Shown: positions 1-13,864, counted from the stretch's first letter. The stretch: 64,000 bases of DNA from Seriola aureovittata (GCF_021018895.1 NC_079386.1:14039552-14103551); one strand, 5' to 3'. The notes: a model not told the origin generated them from the letters alone. Numbers and translations are program-made.

Positions 1-253
1 ACAGGCAGGTAAAAGTAAAGTGTCGAAAAAAATCCATGGAAACACCTGGAACCACTCAGCAGCATCATTCATTTCTCTGCTGTCTGTCCATGTGCTGTTT
101 GTTCCAAACTCTGCATCTTGTTTCAGTGTTGGTGCTGCTGATGTTTCTAACACTCACCAAACAAAAGATGAACAAAGGAATATTTACACTGAGCTCTTTT
201 TAATGTTCATATCTCTGTTGCTGGTTTGACCCTTTTCTATGTTTGTTCTTCAG

Positions 254-2723
254 ATGTTCGTCCATCAGCGTCTCTCACAGTGAGTCCTGACAGAGTGCAG
301 CACTTCACCTCTGACTCTGTCTCACTGAGCTGTGAGGGAAACTCTACTGAGTGGAGAGTGAGGAGGTTTGATGAGAGTAAATACCTGTCACACTGCTCTG
401 ACTTCGGGATAATTACTGGATCCACATGTAACATTTACAGTTATGGGCCCAGTAATGCAGTGTACTGGTGTGAGTCTGGATCAGGAGAGTTCAGCAACAC
501 AGTCAACATCACTCTACAGAGTACGCTTCATTGCATTTTCTCTCTATTTCACTTTTTTCATGAATCTGAATTATTGTCAAAGTCTCATGTGAGTTAATTG
601 ATCATGTCTTAGAATTGAGTTGTTACATATATAGTTCCTTGGAGAGTTTGGTCTGTTACATGGTTTAATCATTAATTATATGTTACCAAACAAAGACAAT
701 CATTTCCTCCATGTCCTGTACACTTCACATAAATAGGTTGTTACTGAATGAAAATCAAATGTCAATGTTCAGTCAGTCTCTTCATTATTTAGCAGCATCA
801 TGATGTTGGTGGCAGGTCTCACTTCACTCACTTCATCTCTTCACAAAACAAATCACGTCCAAATTCTGGCCACAGTAAATATCTTCCTCCTTCCAAAGTA
901 CTATGTGATATTTTTTTCCTGTAACAAGCCACTGAAAACATTCAGTAGTTTAGTTTAGTTTTTTTTCCTTCAGATGATCATATAAAAAATAATAAATGGT
1001 GTTAATTTAAATAATATTGATGAGCACATATTAATTATGTCCCCATTCTCTCTTGAGCTAATGAAGCACAACTTGGCTTCTCATCTGTGGCTGCAACTAA
1101 ACATCACATCAACATCATCATAGTCACATCTTTCCTCTCATCCTGTCACATGTTGCCTCTCATCATGATGAGGCTTTGGTTTAGTGTCGCTCTTGTATGT
1201 TGACAGATGATCTGAAGGAAACAACTACAGTAGAATTTACAGGACAATGTAAAAAGCTGTTGTTTATTTGGCAACAGGTTCTGTAAAACACACACAGCAG
1301 GTTGTAAGTAAACAAGATCAAATGTCAGGTCTTATGATCATCCTGTAAAATAAATCAGCAGTGAATAAGAATAAAAGCATATACTTAATCCATTCTCATC
1401 ATGTCTGTCAGCTGGTTCTAAAGCTCTGCACCAGCTGATCTCTGACTGAAACTTCATATTCTGACTGTTACAGATTATTATACTCATGGTATTATCCTGC
1501 TGAGCCCCGTCCGTCCTGTGACTGAGGGAGAGTCTGTCACTCTTGGCTGTAAACTCAGGACAGAACAACATCTTTCCAGTGTGTTTTTCTATCAGAATGA
1601 CAAACTCATCCAAAATGATTCCAGAGTGGAGCTGAATATCTCTGCAGTGTCACAGTCAGATGAAGGTTTCTACAAGTGTCAGTCCTCAGGACGAGTGTCA
1701 GCACAGAGTTGGATGTCAGTTAAAGGTGAGTAGGATTCAAATATTTGATTCTTTTCTTATTTTGTGAAGTGTGTTGCTCTGACAAAGGAACACTGTCAAC
1801 ATATAGTATATTCATGTGTATGTGCTGCAGATGTAGATGCAGGTTTTCGTATTGTTTTAGAGTTTTATCTTGAAGACTTGAAGTCACCTGTTTTATTTTT
1901 GAAAGGATTTTGTCATTTCTGTAAAGTAAAGTCCACCATTAATACATTTCCTGATACTTTTATTAACTCAATTAATATTCAGCTGTGCCAAGACCTGAAA
2001 GCTCTTCATTTCCTGTGTTGCTGATCGTTGGGCCGGTTTGTGGAATAGTATTGATCGTTCTCCTGCTGCTGTTTTTTCGCTACAGAAATTCAACAGGTGA
2101 GATCTTTTCCTTCTGACATTTGATTACACTGTAATTAGTCGACAGACAAGCGTGTTCTGATGTAATTACATGTACTGTTGCAACAATAGAGCAATTTGCA
2201 ATACAAACCCATGTAACAGCATGTAACCTGCTGCTGCTGAGAATCAGGGCTCTGCTACAGGACAAACAGTCAACCATGATCAACAGCAAATATATTTCTC
2301 TATTCTCCACAGTCAGTTTTCATTCATTAAACAGGAGGTGAGTGATTAATATTAAAGTCCGTAAAAACATAATGTTTTCAGGTCAACCGGACACTAATGT
2401 CAGTGATGTCACATCTCCTATTGAAATTGATAGAAAAATGACATTCTGTCATGTGATCATCTCAACAGGTGGATGTGATGGTGCAGAGGAGAGCTCTGAC
2501 TATGTTAATGTGAATCCAGATTCAGCCAAAGGTACAAATGTTATTCAAAGTCCAATTTTCATCTTTGATTGTATAATTTGAAATAATTTTCAAGATTCCA
2601 AATAGAAAGTGTCATATTTTTCTAAACGCATCACGTGTGTTTTAAATGATATATTGTATAAAGTCAGATGTGATGTTTCTATTTTTTCCAGCTGTTTATT
2701 GTGATTTTGTTCCAGGTCCATAA
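254..2723 (+). CDS. FCRL-type Ig-domain receptor, 5' end outside window
   Basis: Predicted type I surface receptor of the Fc-receptor-like group in leukocytes. Exons read by eye: first Ig domain 254-520, second Ig domain 1474-1725, transmembrane exon 1983-2096, tail exon 2469-2531 and final exon 2692-2723 with stop TAA at 2721-2723. All junctions are phase 1. The first domain has the Cys pair in SLSCEG and VYWCES; the second has TLGCKL and FYKCQS. The membrane segment runs from VLLIVGPVCG to LLLLFFRYR. The tail carries SSDYVNVNP, a YxNx site of the kind bound by Grb2-type SH2 domains. A further small exon at 2313-2337 (phase 1 in, 2 out) may be used but does not join the next exon in frame. 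Signal-peptide exons are not resolved; positions 1-8 precede a GT and may end one. FCRL rather than another Ig family is inferred from domain style and neighbours. Confidence 0.72.
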
Positions 2724-3815
2724 AAGATGAAAACGATCAACATATCAAGGACAACATGAAAGAAAACACACTCATGTTCTGGCAGTGAAGGACTTTGTGC
2801 AGCTGAGCAGCAGATTATATGAACAAAAACAGGATATTAATCTTAAAGTGCCTTTTGCTTAAGTATATCAATGAATACCCTATTTTTTTAAAACAACTAT
2901 ATCATCTTTTAACTTGAATTGGTTTTGAATATTTTCATGGTGTCTTTACATATATCAGTCACTCAGCCTCATCATGACATTAATGATAGTTGTTTGTCGC
3001 TTGTTACTGTTTCTAGTTCAGTGTTTTGCAGCATAGCTTGTGTTTATGGTAATCTCACTATTAAACATTTTATACATACAGCGTATATTATATTGGTTAT
3101 ATTTTCTTGTTGAGTATGTTCATGGTATGGTGCTGACTTTAACATCAGTTTTCAGTTCATTAAGAGTTATGTAAAAACACTTGCTCATAATCTTACAGAA
3201 AATTTATAAAGTGGCGGATAATTCTTGTCAATATGAAAAATAATTTACTCAAGAGTCTCACGTGTCCTCACCTGATGAAATGTTACTGTACGTCCCTGTG
3301 TCCTGCTCATCGTCATGTAGGTGTAAAAAGAGCAGCGTGCAGAGACATCCAGTCACTGCAAGATCATGTTGAGAATGCCAGTGTTTTAAAGCATAAATGT
3401 ACTTACTGTACATGTCAAGGATTAATGAGGATTTATTTGGACAAGGTGGAGATGAAGATGAACAAACTGAGCAACTTCATATGATTGTTTTACTGTGTAA
3501 AACATGTGGTGGACTGAAGGATGACAACAAGTTTACAAACACTGGAACAAGCAGACAAACTCTTCTAGATGATAGAAATGACTCTGAGACAAGAAGCACC
3601 TTCCAGTCTCGTCTTGACTCTGTGCACAACATGAAGAGGGATGAACGTTGTGTTTTCTCCTTCATCAGAGCTTCAGGAGCTACTGACATATAATCATTGT
3701 TTTGCTTCTATTTGCTGTTGGTATCAAAACGTCTCTTTCTTACACTGCTGATAAACAGAGGAAGAGATTTAAAGAATAAATGTTGTTTTATTCCAGAACA
3801 AATGACTAAACTCAC

Positions 3816-6800
3816 CAGTTTCCTTAATGGTGACTTTACTGCTTTCTTGTGTGAAGAACTCTGGTTGTCCTCTCCTTCCTCTGCATGTGTAGACGCCTCC
3901 TTGTGTTATGACTGTGTTTGGTTGGTCTGTGTCTCCTACAGTCTGAGCTTCAGAAGAGACAGAGGTTCGTCTGAACCAGACGTATTTCCAGCTGTAAGAA
4001 CGATCCACAGAGCAGGTCAGTGTCACTCTGCCCCCTGCTGCTAGAACTGTCCTGTCTGCTGTCAGAGTGGCTGTGGCTTCACTTCCTGTTGAGTTTAGAG
4101 CAAAATAGAAAATAAGTAAATAATTAAATGTGATTTGCTTCAAGAAATTTATTTCATTTTGTTACATTACATTAGATACTTTAAAAGTAAAGGACTTGAA
4201 ATATTGTTAATAAGTTTAACAGAATTTATTAAACTGATCACACTGAACATTCACTCGGTCATTTTACTTTTACCACCAAATACAAAATTAGTAACTGACT
4301 GTGTTACTACAAACATACTTAACAGATTCCCTCAGGTTTATAATTCACTTACTGAAAGACATGTAGAGGTACACAAAAAGTTATTCTTCAATTCATTTGT
4401 CTTCTCTATACTTTTAAAGGTTTCTTTTTTCTTTTCTTTTTGAACATCGATATTTCAAATGTTACAGAAAACTGCATTTCTACACTGAAAAAATACAGTT
4501 TATTCCTGATCTACCTGGAGAGGACTGGGTCACTGATGGACAGATGAATGTTCACAGCTGTCATATTTAGATCAATGAAAACATCAAGAAACATGACATT
4601 TTCAGAATGAATGAAAGACGGTCCAACTCACATGATACTGTCAATGTCAATATGTCACTCCACTCTGTTAAGTAATAGTAACTTCTACCTCTACAGCTGT
4701 AGTCTCCACTGTGAGACAGAGCAGCTCTGCTGATGGTGTATTCACTGTGTGATGGAGGATTGTTTGAGCTGGTTGTGCTCCTCAGTATGAACCATTTATA
4801 TACAGTATATCATAAGGGTAGTCTTATTGTAAAGTGGTACCAAAAATCTTAACTGACAACACTGATTCAACCTCTGAGATCTATTTAAAAAAAACAAACA
4901 AAAGAAAAAAAAACATGGGGCCGCTCTGTGTTCAAGAACCAAGACAAGGTCACGATGTCTCACAAATACTGTGATATGAGAAATGTGTTTTAACCACCTG
5001 TAGATGTCAGTGAGAAGTGTCATTGAAGTATCTTCCACTCTTGATTTGTGTTTTTACACGACCTGAAGAGAGACTAACAGTTTGTTTCTCTCCATCCTCA
5101 GAGGATTAAGAGCTGCTGCCATATTTTCATTTTTCCATTAAAACTCTCCTGTTTTGCTTCTGACATCAAATTACTCTTTTTTAAACGACTGACAACAGAT
5201 CTGAACACAACAATGAATATTAAATGACTAAACTCACCAGTTTTCTGAATGAAGACTTCCTCACTGTTCTGAGTGAAGAACTCTGGATCTCCTCTCCCTC
5301 CTCTGCAGCGGTAGAAACCTCCCTCTGTGACAACCATAACTCCTCTAACATCTCTTACTGGATCAGCTGCAGAGTGTGAGTCACGTCTGAACCCGTAGTA
5401 TTTCCAGTCATCAGAGCCGTCCACAGACCAGGTCAGTGACACACTGCCCCCTGCTGGTATGGTTGTTGTGTCTGCTCTCAGTGTGGCCTTGGGTTTATCA
5501 GCTGTTCACATTGAACCAAAAGAAGCAATTAAATGAGTGGAATAAAACAGCTACTACCATCACATGAAAGTGACAAACATCACATGACTGTCATTGGTTG
5601 ATAAGTGATTTAGGAAACACAGGAGTTCCCACATAACTCACTAACTAGGTAGTGTTCATGTTGTATTAGTGCAGTGATCAGTGGCATGGTTCCCATACAG
5701 GAAGTGATACAGGTGCTGAGGTCCTGTTGGTGAGCTCAGCACAGACTCACTGTGATTTGTTCTTCACTTCATGGAAGAAAAGCACATAGTTCTCTGTTCT
5801 TCCCTGAGCATTTCTCTGTCAATCATTACATCTCAACAGCTCACTGTATCATGGCTCCACTTCACTTCCTCTGTTCTCACAATAACAACAAACACTATTT
5901 GTTACTGAGCTGCTGCTCAGAGACTTCATTATTGTTGGAGGGAAAATGTTTCCTGTTTAATTTAGATCAATGAAAACATTAAGAAACATGACATTTTCAG
6001 AATGATATTCAGTGAATTATTTTAAAAATATTGACTGCCCTGTCTGCTGTCAGAGTGGCCTTGGGTTCTGGTTAAAAACAAGAAAATATTATTGTTTTCA
6101 TGGATGTGCTGTCAAAAATGTATTTACATGTTTTTCATAGAACGGAAACCAACATGTCTCAATCATAAATAATGTTTTGTTGAAGTTCTATCATTTCACT
6201 TTGGCTCCACATGTTTATCAAGTTGAACAAAAGTGTGACACACTGACTTTAAACCAATGTTTTATTTCATGCTAATAATAAGTTAAGTGAGATAATCTGT
6301 ACTGCATGCAGGACTGCTGTGACTGACTGTGTCTTCTGTCTTCATACCAGACTCATCAGTGCCCTCTGCTGGGTCACTACTCTGCCCTGTTAAGATGACC
6401 AGATGAATGCATGAAAAGAAAACCCATCTGTATGAAGTTAACAGGCTCTGCCCTGAGGGTCAGCACAACATGACGACCTCGTACATCAATGTGCATCCAA
6501 CACCAGCCAGGTATGATAAATACCTACATGAATTTCACGGTCCTGGGCACTAATATAGTCATTTAATAATTTACATCAATATAAGAGGTCAAATGATAAT
6601 ATTATACAAGTGAGAAAAAACAGGAAAGAAAGACAACTTACCTTCAGCCTTTCCGTAGAAGAGTGTATTCAGCACTAAAATGAAGATTGAAACCTCATCA
6701 GACGTTATCAATCTGACAAACAGTCAAAACCATAATAAACCAAGGAATTTAAGAACCACCTCTTATTTATTAACTCATTTCTGAGGCAATATTCTATAAT

Positions 6801-7059
6801 TTCATAGACAAAACTCATTAAAAATCAAATATTTAAAACAAAAAAACAAAAAAATACCTTAGGCTATATACTGTACATGCATTGTACAAATGTGTGCTAA
6901 ATAACTAATCCAGTCATCTACTTACCCCACCACACTGAACCAAAACTAATAAACAACAAAGATCTCCCAACAAAACCACCAAATCATGAATCTGCCTCTG
7001 ACAGTCACAGATTGTGAAAATGACTGATGTACTCACAGAATAAGGACAGCACACCCCAT
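3816..7059 (-). pseudogene. decayed FCRL-type Ig exon cluster
   Basis: Five Ig-like pieces in one orientation, facing the gene at the left edge. Full-length exons lie at 5501-5238 and 4085-3816; both are phase 1 and both end in a PEFFTQxS motif typical of fish FCRL-like domains. A 5' domain stub starts at 6067 (PKATLTADRA) and then loses its frame. A 3' domain half lies near 4790-4690 (SRAALSHSGDYSCRG). Candidate leader exons are 7059-7037 (MGCAVLIL) and 6674-6642 (LNTLFYGKAE), but they do not join in phase. In the 5501-5238 domain the first canonical Cys reads Trp (SLTWSVDG), so its disulfide is lost. I found no transmembrane exon between 3816 and the stop at 2723. The most economical reading is a broken gene. 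A live secreted or unusually spliced receptor cannot be excluded. Confidence 0.6.
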
Positions 7060-7408
7060 CTTCACATCCAGCACTGACACCGTCGCCCTGCTGCTCTGCT
7101 TCTGGGAAATGTTTCTGCTTTACATGAATAATAATGAGCAAAAAGAGTAAGAGAGAGAGAAAGGCACAGAAGAACACAAAGTTACATTTCACATACATTT
7201 TTTTTTTTAACTCATCGTTCTGAGTATAGCAACTCGGACCACAGCACGCTTTGACCTGTTTACACTTCCTACCCACTGCTAAAATAAACTATATCAGTCT
7301 GTCTCTTGTGCAAAGGTCTGTGTCCGGCCCATGATGTGTGTGTTGTGTGTGTCTTTGTATGTGTGTGCTTAATACTCTCCAAAGCGTATCTGATATAAAA
7401 TGTGATCT

Positions 7409-7538
7409 GGCAGCAAGATGTCAGCAGCAGATCCTTTAAGGCCTGTAAGTTGCGAGATGGGGGTCTCCATGGGACGTCCCACAGATGCTCAATCATATTG
7501 AAATGTGGAGAATTCATAGGCCAAAGCATCACCTTCAA
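7409..7538 (-). mobile_element. Tc1/mariner transposase C-terminal fragment
   Basis: The minus-strand frame reads WPMNSPHFNMIEHLWDV followed by RNLQALKDLL. This matches the well-known C-terminal signature of Tc1-like transposases (WPxxSPDLNPIEHLWD, then RNLxxLKD). Only about 43 residues remain; the rest of the transposase is not visible. Downstream the frame runs into GT/CA-rich simple sequence. Confidence 0.75.
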
Positions 7539-9895
7539 CTCTTTGTCATCTTCTCCAAACCATTCCTGAACAATTTTTGCACCCTATAGTAATTTGATCA
7601 AAAGTAGTAAAAGTAGTAAAGATATTTTGTTGCTGCATATCTTCAGAAACTGAAAACAAAATACGGAAACCCAATCATATAAAGAAAATATTATAGTAAA
7701 CCTTCTGCATCTGCTTTGCTCCTGATGGTATAAAGATTTCTTGGTAACTAGGGCCTCACATGAATCAAGCTGTATTAGTTTGGGTGAAAGCAAAGTTACT
7801 CTTTACACATTAAGATGTGCTGCTGTGATAGAAAGAATTAGACCGTGTCATCACCACATTCACACACACAATGTGTTTACAAGTAGATAAGAAGAAATGT
7901 TATATGCAGGATGTGCATTGTGGTAGAAATTAAGTCAAGTACAATACATATAGACAGATAACATGATACCACAATGACTGATGGTGACATTAAGATGTGT
8001 GTAGTCAATATTTATTTCTCACTCTGAAATCTCATGAGAAGACAACAAGCAAGCTGCTGTCAGGACACATTGAACTAAAGACTGTTTCCTCATTTTTAGT
8101 GCAGCAGCTCCAAGTGAAAATGTTGCTCTTGTGTTCAGTAAAGAGATGGTGCAGATAGTTGGTGTTACTCTAAACAAAAAGATCCACAGAATGATTTTAG
8201 TTTTAATGTCATCAGAGAAGAACTGTCTTGCATTTCTCACTTTAAAATTGATACATACTGTATGTAATGGAAGTCTTTCTTTATGTCATGATGCACCTGG
8301 ATATTTGTTTTCCATCACCTGCATTCAGCTTGTTACCTCTCATTTTAAAACATTTTACCAGAGTAGCATTTCCCCATGTTGCTTTATTCTTACCAGAGAT
8401 ACCTTCACTGTAGTGGGGGCAACAGCATCAATAAAATTGGTAATTTAGAGCTGACACTTCAACCGAGACCCGAACAATGAAAACCCTCCTCACTGAATCA
8501 TTTTCACCGTCCAGTGTTTGATGTGGCCCGTCAGTCGAAAACATGTCGAATGCGTGAAAGACATTTGCAGCGTCACATGTAGCCTGCTGCTATAGTAACC
8601 ACAGAAATAAAATGCTTGACACCGTTGTGTTGTAAATATTGCTTCACAACTAGAGTCTGAGAAGAAGTAAGCCAAACCACTGCTTATCAATGCCAGAAAT
8701 AAAGTCAGCTTCACAACTTCCTTTAACACCTCCACCTCCTTTACATGCTTTGTTGACTGGCTCATCAGATCACATCGTCCAATAACCAGGGAACAACATT
8801 CAGACAATGTTTTTTTTTCCCTGAAAGCTCATTTATTGCACCGCTCCTCATTGAGGCCCTCTCTTTCTTGGAGGTCACCCTTCCTGAATGCTTGTTTGGC
8901 TCTTAATCCTGAAATCTATGAGACCTATGGACCTATAGTTTTTCAAGGATATTCTTACCCTCTAGCAGCATTCCCTCTGCTGCAGGTTTAACTTAATCAA
9001 ACCAATAGTTAAAATGTTTATCCTCTACCACCGAATGGAAAAGTCCAGTCCAACAAGCTGATGACACATGGTGGATTTTCTGCTGAACATCTCGAGTGCA
9101 GCTTCCCTTGTCCGATACATTTGGTGAAAAACCGAGAGATGGACGACACATATCTTTATTTATATGTGATTGACCGTTTTTAAAAGAACTAAAATTCTTG
9201 TATGTAAATGAAGGTGTAAATGAATCTGTTATAACTGTGTACAACTGTGTCTCCCACCTGGACTCTTGGTCATTTCCTGTTTCAATTTTGAAATAACTTA
9301 CCTGTGTTGTTTGTTTTACCCTCCAGTTTTCTGTGTCACCTGCGTCTCATCAGCCAACCCCGTCCTGTGTATGGCCTACGGCTCTCAGGTAAAGGCTTTG
9401 TTTTTTGAAATGCATTTCAGGCAAATGATTGTTACAAGCTTTGTACTTTATTGTGGAAGGAAAATTAACTCTTTTTATGTACGTTTAAAAGCTCAGTCTT
9501 TCACTGTGTGATATGCAGTTAGAATAAATAAACAGCTTAACCCAGCTTTGACTACTCTTACTACACAGACACAGTTCTCTCACGCCTGCAGGTTAACATT
9601 ATCAGCCCCTTGGTGGTGATCTGCACTGTTGCTTTCATTTACTTGCTGTGGTCAAATGTATTTGCAGGTGCATCTGCGAGCGCATGCGTGATGCATTTAA
9701 ATAATGCATGATGTTTGAATTGTTAAATCATGAAATATCATTGTAGATTCTGTTGTAAGACATTGATAGTATCAATTACGTGATACTATGATTCATGTTC
9801 TCTGTCCCACCCCATGAATGTGTTTTTTTTTTTCTCACGTGTCACAGCTGAGTTTGATAAACCAGAAGAGGAAATAAACATTTGTTTCCACAAAG
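7539..9895. other. intergenic stretch with no supported gene
   Basis: AT-rich DNA between the FCRL relics and the first SLAM-like gene. Open frames are short and lack domain features. The only coding-like trace is a pair of possible exons at 9327-9388 and from 9592, described as a finding. Confidence 0.5.
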
Positions 9896-12800
9896 ATGGC
9901 TGGTGGTTGCCTACAGCGCTCGAGCTCCTTCCTTACATACAGTGCTTTGCTGTTGCTTTGGGTCTCCCTCCAAGGTATGTACTGTTTACCTCCGCTCAGG
10001 AAGACTGTGCAGTGTTGTTGTTTTTTTTGGCTGATGACTTGACTCTTATATGAGCTTAGAATCACACAGCTGTGTGATGAAGTAAGTTGGGTCAAGCTCG
10101 CAATATTTCCAGGATGTTAGCATGTCATCAGGATTTAGTGTTTACACAGTTACATAAAATGTGATTAAATTCCATTTTTATTGTATTTTCAAATGTTGTT
10201 CTTATGCCTTATGTAAAGCATTGCCTCTGTGCTTAACCTGCCTTGCTACGCCTGACTGTAGTTTCTGTAAATAGCACTGATGAGTGACCTAACAGTTATG
10301 ATACGATTGAGAAGGAGGCAACACTGTCCTATATGTCTTTGAGTGTTTGAATGCTCATCCACCTGTGACCACTCCCAACAGTAATGTCTTTGTGCTGCTG
10401 AGGGGAACCTTTGCTACCAGGCCACAAGGAAACAGTAAGATTCATCAAAATAGCTAAATAATAACTATATAACGTTAAAGGATATAGATCATTAGAGACT
10501 AATTTTGAAGCTTTTCTCTTTTCTCACTGTAAACAGTGGTGACCACCAGCCATAAAACCAGGAAACAATTCAACAATGGTGATAAGATTATACTCATTCT
10601 GTTGTGTCATTATGTGTTTCAGATGTGGAGGCTTCCAACTGTCCACGCATCATCCATAAACAAGTTGGAGACACTGTGGAGCTTCCACCATGCTTACCAA
10701 CTGAAGGGGTCACCTCAGCAACTTGGAAATATGGAGATAAAGTAGTTGCAGACATGGAACAAAGCTTAAATACTCATTCCACAGACAGAATATATCTAAA
10801 CAACACAACCTTTAGTTTAACAGTGAGAAGACTGACTGCTCAAGATTCTGGTAATTACAGTTTTCTCTCAGAGGCGAAGGGCGTGCAAAGACACACAGTC
10901 ATCATCACTCTGCACGTTCATGGTAAGAATCCTCTGTTTTTCTCGAACCATGTCAGTAAATGTTGTGACACTGTCCTTATTAAGGTCTTAGACCATCAAG
11001 CATGACTTCAAGGAATACAACACATTTCCCAAAGGTTTTGTAGCTTTGTTACTCCATGAGTATCATATATACATATTTAAAGGTACAGTATAAAGCCAAA
11101 TCACCTGTTACACTCTCTCTTCCTATTGCCTCCTTAGAGCCCATAACTACACCTGTCCTGACTGCCAGCACCACCTCACATGCCTTCAATGGATCCTGCA
11201 CAGTTTTCCTGCGGTGCATGTCTGACGGCCAGGTCAACTACAACTGGACCGTGAGGAACCGGACCCACCGTGGCTCCAGTACACAGCATTACACCATCAG
11301 GCCGCAGGACGGAGAGACCACATTCACCTGCACGGTTTGGAATGTAGTCAGTGAGCAATCTGCGTCCACAACAGTGACATGTAGCAACGACACGTCACAA
11401 AAACCAGGTAATGTTGCAGAGAAAAGAAAATATTCATTGCTCTATGTGTATGCGTATCTCTGGGGGCAGGGCAGTCTGGATGTCACGTGTATTTAGTTAT
11501 TAGTGTCATGTTCTCTGTGTGTATTAGATTGCTAAATAAAATAACTCTTGTACATATGATGAATGCATTTTTATAATCATGAAAGTCTGACATCATGGAA
11601 TGAAACGTGGAATTTAATTTTTTAGAGCGTATGAAATGAAATTGAAGATGCTTGGAAATAAACCTCATAAAGTGTCTTCTGTGAATTTACTTTTACTAGC
11701 CATCATAAAATAAGGACATCTGTACAAAAGGAAACCAAGTACCTCACAAGGAATGGACATTCTCCTTAACGAAAGTGTTTAGACGTTTATTGATAAACTT
11801 GATTGTATGATTATGATTAATCATTGCAGTGCCCAGCCCGTCATCTCTCGTCCTGTTCTTTGTTCGGCTGATTATTGGGGTTTTGGTGATTGTTGTACTT
11901 GTGCTCTCGCTGCTTTACTACACAAAGTCAAAGGGTGAGTCGTCCTCTTGCTGATATTCACCTGGTAACAAGATGATTGTGGAGTCATTAAATTGATCTG
12001 TGGTTTAATTCGCAGCAAAAAAACCAAAAACAATTGACAACATTTGTCTTTTTTTTTTTTTTTTTTTTTACAGCTGTATGTTGTAACAGGTCAGTGTGAC
12101 ACTCTTCTTTCATTTCCAACTTAACAGCAGAAATACAATTTAGTAGATACTCTTGTTATAGTTAATTACTGCTTATATACATATTTTTCCATGATTTACT
12201 CTGTGTTTCAGGCTCACACAGACTCCTCCAGCCAACCAGGATGAAAGTCAACAGCCTGTGTACTCCTGTCTTCTCTATGGTCAGTCCTCTATCCAACCCT
12301 GTTGCTTCGCTGTTGAAACCTTGAACACAATTTCTTGTGAGCCAGTTTTTTGAAAAAACAAACATTGTCACAAACATTTCAGACCTCTCAAATCCACTAA
12401 TGTGACTTTTCCTTAATTATCACTGACTTGTAGGTGATGGTTCAATCTATGAAACAATGAGAGGCCGTGAAGATGCTGCAGGGTATGCAGTAGTAGATAC
12501 AAAGTGAGTACACAAAATACATAGATGAAATAAATGTTTTGTGTTTTTTTGCTGGTCTTTATTATTGCCATTTGTCATGTTTTTGTGCAATCCTTATCTC
12601 TAAGTCATGTGCTTGCGCAACCAGACAGATTTCGGTATTCGTCCTCGTCCAACCTGTAAAGCTTAAACACGCTGTATAAGCTGTGGTGTTAACGCTGCTC
12701 CAAATGTTGCTTCTGTGGGAACGAATCTCTGTAAGAGGAACTGTCTGGATGAGCCGTTCCCGCTCAAACTGACCAAAAGTGTCTCTGGCTGGTTTCATCT

Positions 12801-13129
12801 CTGGCTGCCAGCGTCTGTGGGTGTTGAAATACTCGCGCTTTCCTCTTTGGATTTAATTGTTGTTAATTGTTAATTGAGGAAACTGAAGATAACAATTGAG
12901 AACATGTTGGGGTAATGTTGCTTTAATGTTTAAAATCACAGATTCATTCATCAATGAAGACACAGGAAATGGTACAGTATAAACAATTTAATAACATTTT
13001 ATTCTCCCTTTATTATCTCTTGTCTTTTTCAATTGTCTACTCTGATTGGGTTTCAGGTCCATAAAGATAAGTGCATCGTCAACAAACACAGAAGAAGCAC
13101 ACAGAAGCACAGATGATATTCATGTTTAG
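9896..13129 (+). CDS. SLAM/CD2-family receptor, paralog A (Arg in membrane segment)
   Basis: Exons 9896-9974, 10623-10922, 11138-11407, 11830-11934, 12074-12089, 12212-12279, 12434-12503 and 13057-13129 (stop TAG) join in phase to 327 codons, 326 residues. The start was chosen because ATG 9896 opens a hydrophobic leader ending LLLLWVSLQG. Residues 27-126 form a V-type domain with DSGNYSF where most Ig domains have YxC; lack of this Cys is a CD2/SLAM trait. Residues 127-216 form a C2 domain with four Cys, as in SLAM-family second domains. The membrane helix (about 224-246) contains Arg229. Tail tyrosines are Y274 (PVYSCL), Y285 (SIYETM, a YxxM p85-type site) and Y297 (AGYAVV); none is a canonical ITSM. 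Expected to be a leukocyte adhesion and signalling receptor. Family placement is strong from domain order and the VANGL2 neighbourhood; one-to-one orthology is not claimed. Confidence 0.85.
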
Positions 13130-13858
13130 GGGTTTTTGTTGGAGCATTTATATTACTTGGAATAGTTAGAGGTTTATGACACAAGTGATTGCTTAATGAT
13201 TAATGAACGTTGCTAAATGAGGATGAATGAGCTAAAAGCTGGCATCTGAGTCAGAGTTCAGTGAGAAAGCCCAGGGACAGACATTGTATTGTTTCTCATA
13301 TGTGATTAACTGTTGTTAAGGAGAACAGATTATGATGCAAATTCAACAAAAAAAAAACCTCCTTTTGAAGCCAGCTGTCAGTATTGTTTTCATACTGATC
13401 ATTTTTTGTCATGCCTGTATGTTACATATTTAGCCACTTGATGGTGCACTGTGGTATTCCTTTCAGTTACCAGGCAGTTTAGTCTGCAATACAGCTGCTT
13501 CTGTGAGTTCACGTATGATGCATGATTTAATACCTGAGGATGTTGACTGTGTTTAACAATGCATCATCATTGTAGACCATTGTTTTGTAGGTTTTGTGAA
13601 TTTCTACAATTCAGATTTTTTTTTCCTCCATTTGGGCGAAGAATGTTAGATGTTAGATACAGCAAGTACGTATGATATCTTTTATTTAATGGATATTATT
13701 GATATGTAAATGATTGTACACTTGTGAACTCATCTGGTCATTGCTTCAGAGTTTTGTAAAGGATATGAAGCACCAGGGCGTGTTAATCTTGGTTCTGTTT
13801 CTCTAATGACTCACTGACCAGCATCACTTTACCGTCATTGTGTTACTTCTTCTTTCAG

Positions 13859-13864
13859 AATAAA
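13859..13864 (+). other. possible polyadenylation signal of paralog A
   Basis: An AATAAA lies about 730 bases after the stop of the first SLAM-like gene. It is the clearest hexamer before the next repeat, but other sites are possible. Confidence 0.35.

Noticed and set aside
6642..7059. Leader exons 7059-7037 and 6674-6642 as a working signal peptide
   Set aside because: The first ends in phase 2 while the second reads through only in phase 1, so they cannot be joined in frame as seen. They were kept only as relics of the FCRL-type cluster.
7269..7538. 89-codon frame as a gene
   Set aside because: Only the first ~43 residues resemble anything, and that is a transposase C terminus; the rest is simple sequence.
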